DNA of 64,000 nucleotides from DSOI01 sp041394885 (lineage in GTDB: Bacteria > Acidobacteriota > Terriglobia > Bryobacterales > Bryobacteraceae), in NCBI GenBank assembly GCA_041394885.1, contig JAWKHI010000012.1:62001-126000 (forward strand), written 5' to 3'. A program made the translations under genes and the position numbers. Shown here piece by piece: positions 60,414-64,000 of the stretch (within the stretch, counting starts at the first letter, position 1; every line of letters begins with the position of its first letter). The notes under the pieces are model-generated. The model did not search any database. It was given only the letters and a program-made list of their open reading frames with translations, and was not told where the DNA came from.

Positions 60414-61813
60414 CAAACGAACAGGTCCGCGATTTCGTCGTCGATCAGGGTCTCGGTCGCACCCAGAATGTCGACGTAGCGATAGGCGCGCTTGGAAGGC
60501 GTATTGGTGATCTCGGTTCTCCAATCGATGCCGAGCGCGGAATAGATCGTCGCGTATACGTTCTCGGTTTTGGGCGGCATCTTCTTGTACTTCCAGCCCG
60601 TGTCGAGCGTCTTGATGCCGTCCTGGTCGGTGCCGCCGATGATACGGCCGCCCTTCACTCCTCCGCCGGCAAACAGCGACAGGTAGCACTGGTTGTAGTG
60701 GTGCCGGCCAGCGTTGCCGTTCAGCGCGCCCGGCGTACGGCCGAACTCGGTGGCCATGACGACGAGGGTTTCATCGAGCAGCGTCTTCGCCGGATCGCGG
60801 GGCGAGGGCGTCGAGCCCAAATCCCGCAACAGATTCGCCATGGCGCGATCGAACTGGTTGCAACGGATGTAGTGGTTGCTCTTGCTCTCGTGATTGAAGA
60901 TGTTTTTGTGGTGATCCCAGTCCGGGTGGCACACATGGATGTAGCGTGTGCCGGCGTCGGCCATGATCATGTTCCGCGCGAGCAGACACCCCAATCCCAC
61001 TTCGTCGTCGCCGTACCGTTTCTTGTCCTGGTCGGACATGCGGAACGCCGCTGGCCAGCGATTGTCGCCCAGAATGCGGAAGGCGGAATCCTGGTAGTCG
61101 CGGAAGGCCCCCATGGCGGCGCCGCGTCCGGCACGCGCCGGCGCCACGGCCCGATCCAGCTCCTTCAGCAGGCGGAATCGCTCGTCGAGAAGTTGCACGG
61201 CCTCGGCGTCCAGATCGCCGCCGGCGCTGCCGCCTCGAAAATTGATGTCTACCACCGAGTGCCTCGGCGGAAGAAATCCGGTAGAGAGCGCTCCGCAGCC
61301 GGAGGTGTCGAGATTGCAGCCGATGTAGGTGGGGAAGGTGTCGGTGTCGCGCCGCTTGGCCTCGAACTCGTGCGCGATTACGGAGCCCACCGACGGGATC
61401 TCGGGGGCTTGCGCGGGATTGAGAGGCCGACCGGCTTGCGTATAATACTGGCCCCGGAAGTGCACCACCTCATGGCTCCACATGGAACGGACGATCGAGA
61501 TGCGGTCCATCTCCTTCGACAGCTCCGGAAACAGGCGGTGCGACAGATACAGATCGTTACGAACCTGACGTACGTCGAGGTCCTTCGGGGTGCCTTCGGA
61601 CTCCTTGAAGTCGAACGTGTCCAGGTGGCTGATGGCCCCCGCCAGCTCGATCAGAACCGCGTAGCGCGCCGTGCCGCGCGGATGGGACCGCCCGGCTGCG
61701 CGGAGGCGCGGAGTGAGAAGCGCCTGATCGGCGAAAGAGCCGAGCAGACCGTAGCCGCCGAGGCGAAGGACATCGCGCCGGGCGGGGAGAATGTCACTGA
61801 CGCGTTTCTGCAT
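60413..61813 (-). CDS. DUF1501 domain protein
   Basis: A 466-residue protein with an N-terminal twin-arginine-like leader (ARRDVLRLGGYGLLG), so probably exported. DUF1501 proteins are members of the alkaline-phosphatase/sulfatase-like superfamily by fold; this one includes LSHRLFPELSKEMDRISIVRSM, MIMADAGTRYIHV and TLVVMATEFGRTPG. They are usually encoded next to DUF1549/DUF1553 proteins, as here, and their function is not known. The ATG at 61813 is 10 bases from the preceding stop. Confidence 0.9.
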   Translation of the reverse strand: MQKRVSDILPARRDVLRLGGYGLLGSFADQALLTPRLRAAGRSHPRGTARYAVLIELAGAISHLDTFDFKESEGTPKDLDVRQVRNDLYLSHRLFPELSKEMDRISIVRSMWSHEVVHFRGQYYTQAGRPLNPAQAPEIPSVGSVIAHEFEAKRRDTDTFPTYIGCNLDTSGCGALSTGFLPPRHSVVDINFRGGSAGGDLDAEAVQLLDERFRLLKELDRAVAPARAGRGAAMGAFRDYQDSAFRILGDNRWPAAFRMSDQDKKRYGDDEVGLGCLLARNMIMADAGTRYIHVCHPDWDHHKNIFNHESKSNHYIRCNQFDRAMANLLRDLGSTPSPRDPAKTLLDETLVVMATEFGRTPGALNGNAGRHHYNQCYLSLFAGGGVKGGRIIGGTDQDGIKTLDTGWKYKKMPPKTENVYATIYSALGIDWRTEITNTPSKRAYRYVDILGATETLIDDEIADLFV

Positions 61814-61823
61814 GGTCTGGCCC

Positions 61824-63651
61824 TCAGTAATTGAACAAGAACTCGGGACTGTTGATCAGAGCCCACTGGAGATTTTCGGCTCCGCGTCTCCGGTCTTTGG
61901 CCACCGCCCGCAACGCTACCTCGGCCTCTGCCTGCGCCGGCCTGCGCGACAGCGTGGCGATATAGAGCTGGTTCACTAACTCACGGTCCGACGCTTTGCT
62001 TGCAAGCAGGGCCTGCACCCGGCTGTTGTCGAGCGCCAGTACACGGCTGGTGACCAACTTCGATTGCATCAGCACCATGGCCTGCAGGGACGAAGGCGCG
62101 GTCTTCTTCGGCATGTCGTCCCGGGTGGATTGGCCGAAGGTGCGCATGAAGGCTTGCACTTCGCCGGGCGCTTTCTTGGGCTCCGCCATCTGCTGCACCA
62201 TGGGGACCTTGGCGTCGCCACTCGAGTAGTTTCCCGGGCGCGCCGTGGCCACCGCGATGGCGTCGTGCAATTCCGCTGCGCTCAGCAGGCGCACGTACTT
62301 GCGTGCGTAGTAGGGCGCGTAGGTTTCTTTCCACTCGCCGGGGAATCGAGACGAAAGCTGATACGCGCTCGATTTCATGATCCTCCGCGCCAGCGTCTTG
62401 AAGCTGTAGTTGGATTTTTGGAAGTCCACCGCCAGAGCGTCGAGCAGCGCGGGATTGGAGGGCTGGATGGTCCAGGGCGCCGGGGGCGGGTTTTTCGGAT
62501 CGTACCGGTTCAGGTCGAAATCATCCACCGGCTCCACGATGCCGAAGCCCATCAACTCCGCCCAGATGCGGTTGGTGAACGCGCGCGAATTGAATGTGTG
62601 ACGTCATGATGCGGGCCAGCTCGTCGCGCTCGTTGCGGCCGGCCACGGGCTCTTCGCCGGAAAGAATAAAGCGCGGGGAGCCGGATCCGCCGCTGCGCGC
62701 CACGCGTACGATGCTCGGCGCTTTGGTGTCGTAGCCCGGCGCCAGGTCGTCGACGGTGTATTCGGTGTTTGCCTGGTAGCCGTTCTCCCAATTCATGATC
62801 TGGCGTGTCTTGCCGAAAAAGCCCGCTTGACGGAAGAAGTCCTCCCGCTTTTTCTGCACCAGAAACAGATTCACCTTCTCCAGGTGCCGGGCGCCATCGT
62901 GGCAGGAAATGCAGGCCAGGTTGAGCCCGAGGAACACTTTCGAGTAGGTGACGGTGAACTCGTCGACGGTGTCGGGAATATTCACCAGGTCGAGCGCGCC
63001 TTCCTCCTCGGGGTCATCCTTCGCCTTCACGAAGTCACGCGCGAAGTACAAACCGCCCGGCACGGAAAAGCTGCTCTTACCGCCTCCGGTAAGGAGTTCG
63101 GTCACCACTTCGTTATAGGGGCGATCCAGCCTTAGCCATTCCTTCACCCAGAAATGGAACAGGTTGAGCCCGTGACCCATGCGTTGTCCGGCCCGGAACA
63201 AATCCTCGAAATAATAGCTCCATTTGTCGATGAAGCCGGGGCTGTCGATAAGTCTGTCGATCAGTTGCTCGCGCTTGGCTGGATCCTTGCTCGCGAGAAA
63301 GTCCTCGAGTTCGGCCGGAGCGGGGATGCGGCCAGTGGCGTCGAGCCAGGCGCGGCGGGCAAACTCTTCATCGGATGCCAGCGGGGCATGCGGAACGCCG
63401 TCTGCTTCCATGCGGCCGAATACGTGCTCGTCGATGTAGTTGCGCGGTGCGATCTTGCCCGAAACTTCCGCCGTTGTTCCTGGAGCTGCTTCGGCGGTCA
63501 CCCGCGCCACCGCTTTCGATCGCGATTGCTGCGGCTGCAGGATCGGGCGGTGCGCCGCGTCAATCTCATCCTGCCGGTGGGTCTGGGCGATGACGAAAGT
63601 GCTCGAGACAACCAGTCCGGCGCCGAGTAGCAAAGCTGGGACACGTTTCAT
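61824..63651 (-). CDS. DUF1549/DUF1553 protein, interrupted by a frameshift
   Basis: A secreted protein with a signal peptide (LLLGAGLVVSSTFVIA). The N-terminal part is DUF1549 (FARRAWLDATGRIPAPAELEDFL), followed by a haem-type CISCH motif in the middle, as in many cytochrome-like DUF1549 proteins, and C-terminal DUF1553 (LLSAAELHDAIAVATARPG, then LYIATLSRRPAQAE). The frame breaks at a GC run at 62581-62587. The first frame ends in unrelated residues at 62521, while the second continues from LMGFGIVEPVDDFD. In an intact copy these would join as FARAFTNRIWAELMGFG. Two bases missing, or one extra, explain it. The restored product is about 608 residues. It is the usual partner of the DUF1501 gene downstream. 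Confidence 0.85.
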
Positions 63652-63666
63652 TGGTTCTGCCTTATT

Positions 63667-64000
63667 CTATCGTCGTTGAAAGATCTGAACACGCTTGCCG
63701 TTCACCTCCGCGATGTAGAGACGGCCGCGGGAATCCTCGGCCATCAAGTGAGGCAGTTGTAGCGTCTGGGCGTCGCCCCATTGCGACGACATCGCGCCGC
63801 TGGCGAGCGAAAGATGACTGATCGTGTTGGCGTCGCCGTCCGATACCAGCAATTCCTTCCCGATGACGATCAGGCCGAATGGATTCCCGAACCCCGCCCA
63901 TGCCGCCACGAACCGGCCATCGGGAGCGAAGACCTGCACGCGCCGATTGTTCCGGTCCGCCACGTAGACGCGATCCTGATTGTCGATGGCGAGCGCATGC
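63667..64000 (-). CDS. NHL-repeat beta-propeller protein (C-terminal part)
   Basis: The open frame enters from the window edge and ends at 63667. It contains at least three NHL-type repeats: VYVADRNNRRVQVFAPDGRF, the LLVSDGDANTISHL block, and RLYIAEVNGKRVQIF. The N-terminus is outside. NHL propellers bind proteins or ligands, and here the protein is encoded just upstream of the DUF1549/DUF1501 genes on the same strand, 15 bases away. Confidence 0.85.
   Translation of the reverse strand, partial: HALAIDNQDRVYVADRNNRRVQVFAPDGRFVAAWAGFGNPFGLIVIGKELLVSDGDANTISHLSLASGAMSSQWGDAQTLQLPHLMAEDSRGRLYIAEVNGKRVQIFQRR

Overview
The window looks like a chromosomal segment of a high-GC, Gram-negative acidobacterium, probably of the Bryobacterales/Solibacter type. 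This placement is inference from gene content. LpxC, a TonB/ExbB/ExbD system and lipoproteins imply an outer membrane. A PadR regulator coupled to a MacB-like permease with an N-terminal helical extension (the acidobacterial 'ADOP' architecture), DUF1501 and DUF1549/DUF1553 proteins, and several S8 proteases are typical of that group. I see no rRNA, CRISPR array, phage or insertion sequence.

Layout. 1-2506 (minus): a membrane-anchored sulfatase-like protein cut by the window edge, and a NoeA-like methyltransferase. 2619-3940 (minus): a type I sulfatase with a frameshift. 4006-6042 (plus): oligopeptidase B. 6039-7441 (minus): an SPFH protein and NfeD. 7466-15472 (plus): tgt, yajC, secD, secF, then tonB, exbB, two exbD and a TPR lipoprotein, closed by a clear terminator. 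15582-18561 (plus): Rel, a DUF971 protein, a small secreted protein and tRNA-Arg(ACG). 18581-25213 (minus): a surface-glycan cluster with a CDP-glucose-forming nucleotidyltransferase, a sugar epimerase/reductase, two C-methyltransferases and two glycosyltransferases, reading from a good sigma70-like promoter. 25555-32022 (minus): an FHA-GAF-PP2C phosphatase, a subtilisin with a Trp-Gly repeat tail and a large orphan ATPase. 32092-37604 (minus): treY, glgX and a degenerate receiver protein.

37813-43315 (plus): MscS channel, LpxC, a CDP-alcohol phosphatidyltransferase, a small membrane protein, a DUF218 protein and an MsbA-like ABC exporter; several of these are envelope-lipid genes. 43409-48736 (plus): a second subtilase, then the PadR-ADOP pair behind a promoter with an embedded inverted repeat. 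48741-57384: an inositol-phosphatase-like enzyme (minus), then (plus) a DUF429-like protein, a 5'-3' exonuclease, an acyl-CoA synthetase, both E1 subunits of a 2-oxo-acid dehydrogenase and a YjhG-type sugar-acid dehydratase. 57381-64000 (minus): an M48 lipoprotein protease, a beta-carbonic anhydrase with altered active-site residues, a SUMF1-like protein, a DUF1501 protein, a frameshifted DUF1549/DUF1553 protein and the end of an NHL beta-propeller protein.

No complete new defence or mobile system is evident. The most notable items are the orphan 920-residue ATPase next to the repeat-tailed protease and its structured leader, the pseudo-receiver upstream of glgX-treY, the altered carbonic anhydrase, the PadR operator that overlaps promoter and ribosome binding site, and two single-site frameshifts that could be sequence errors or real lesions. 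The only stretch over 300 bases without a gene is 25214-25554.
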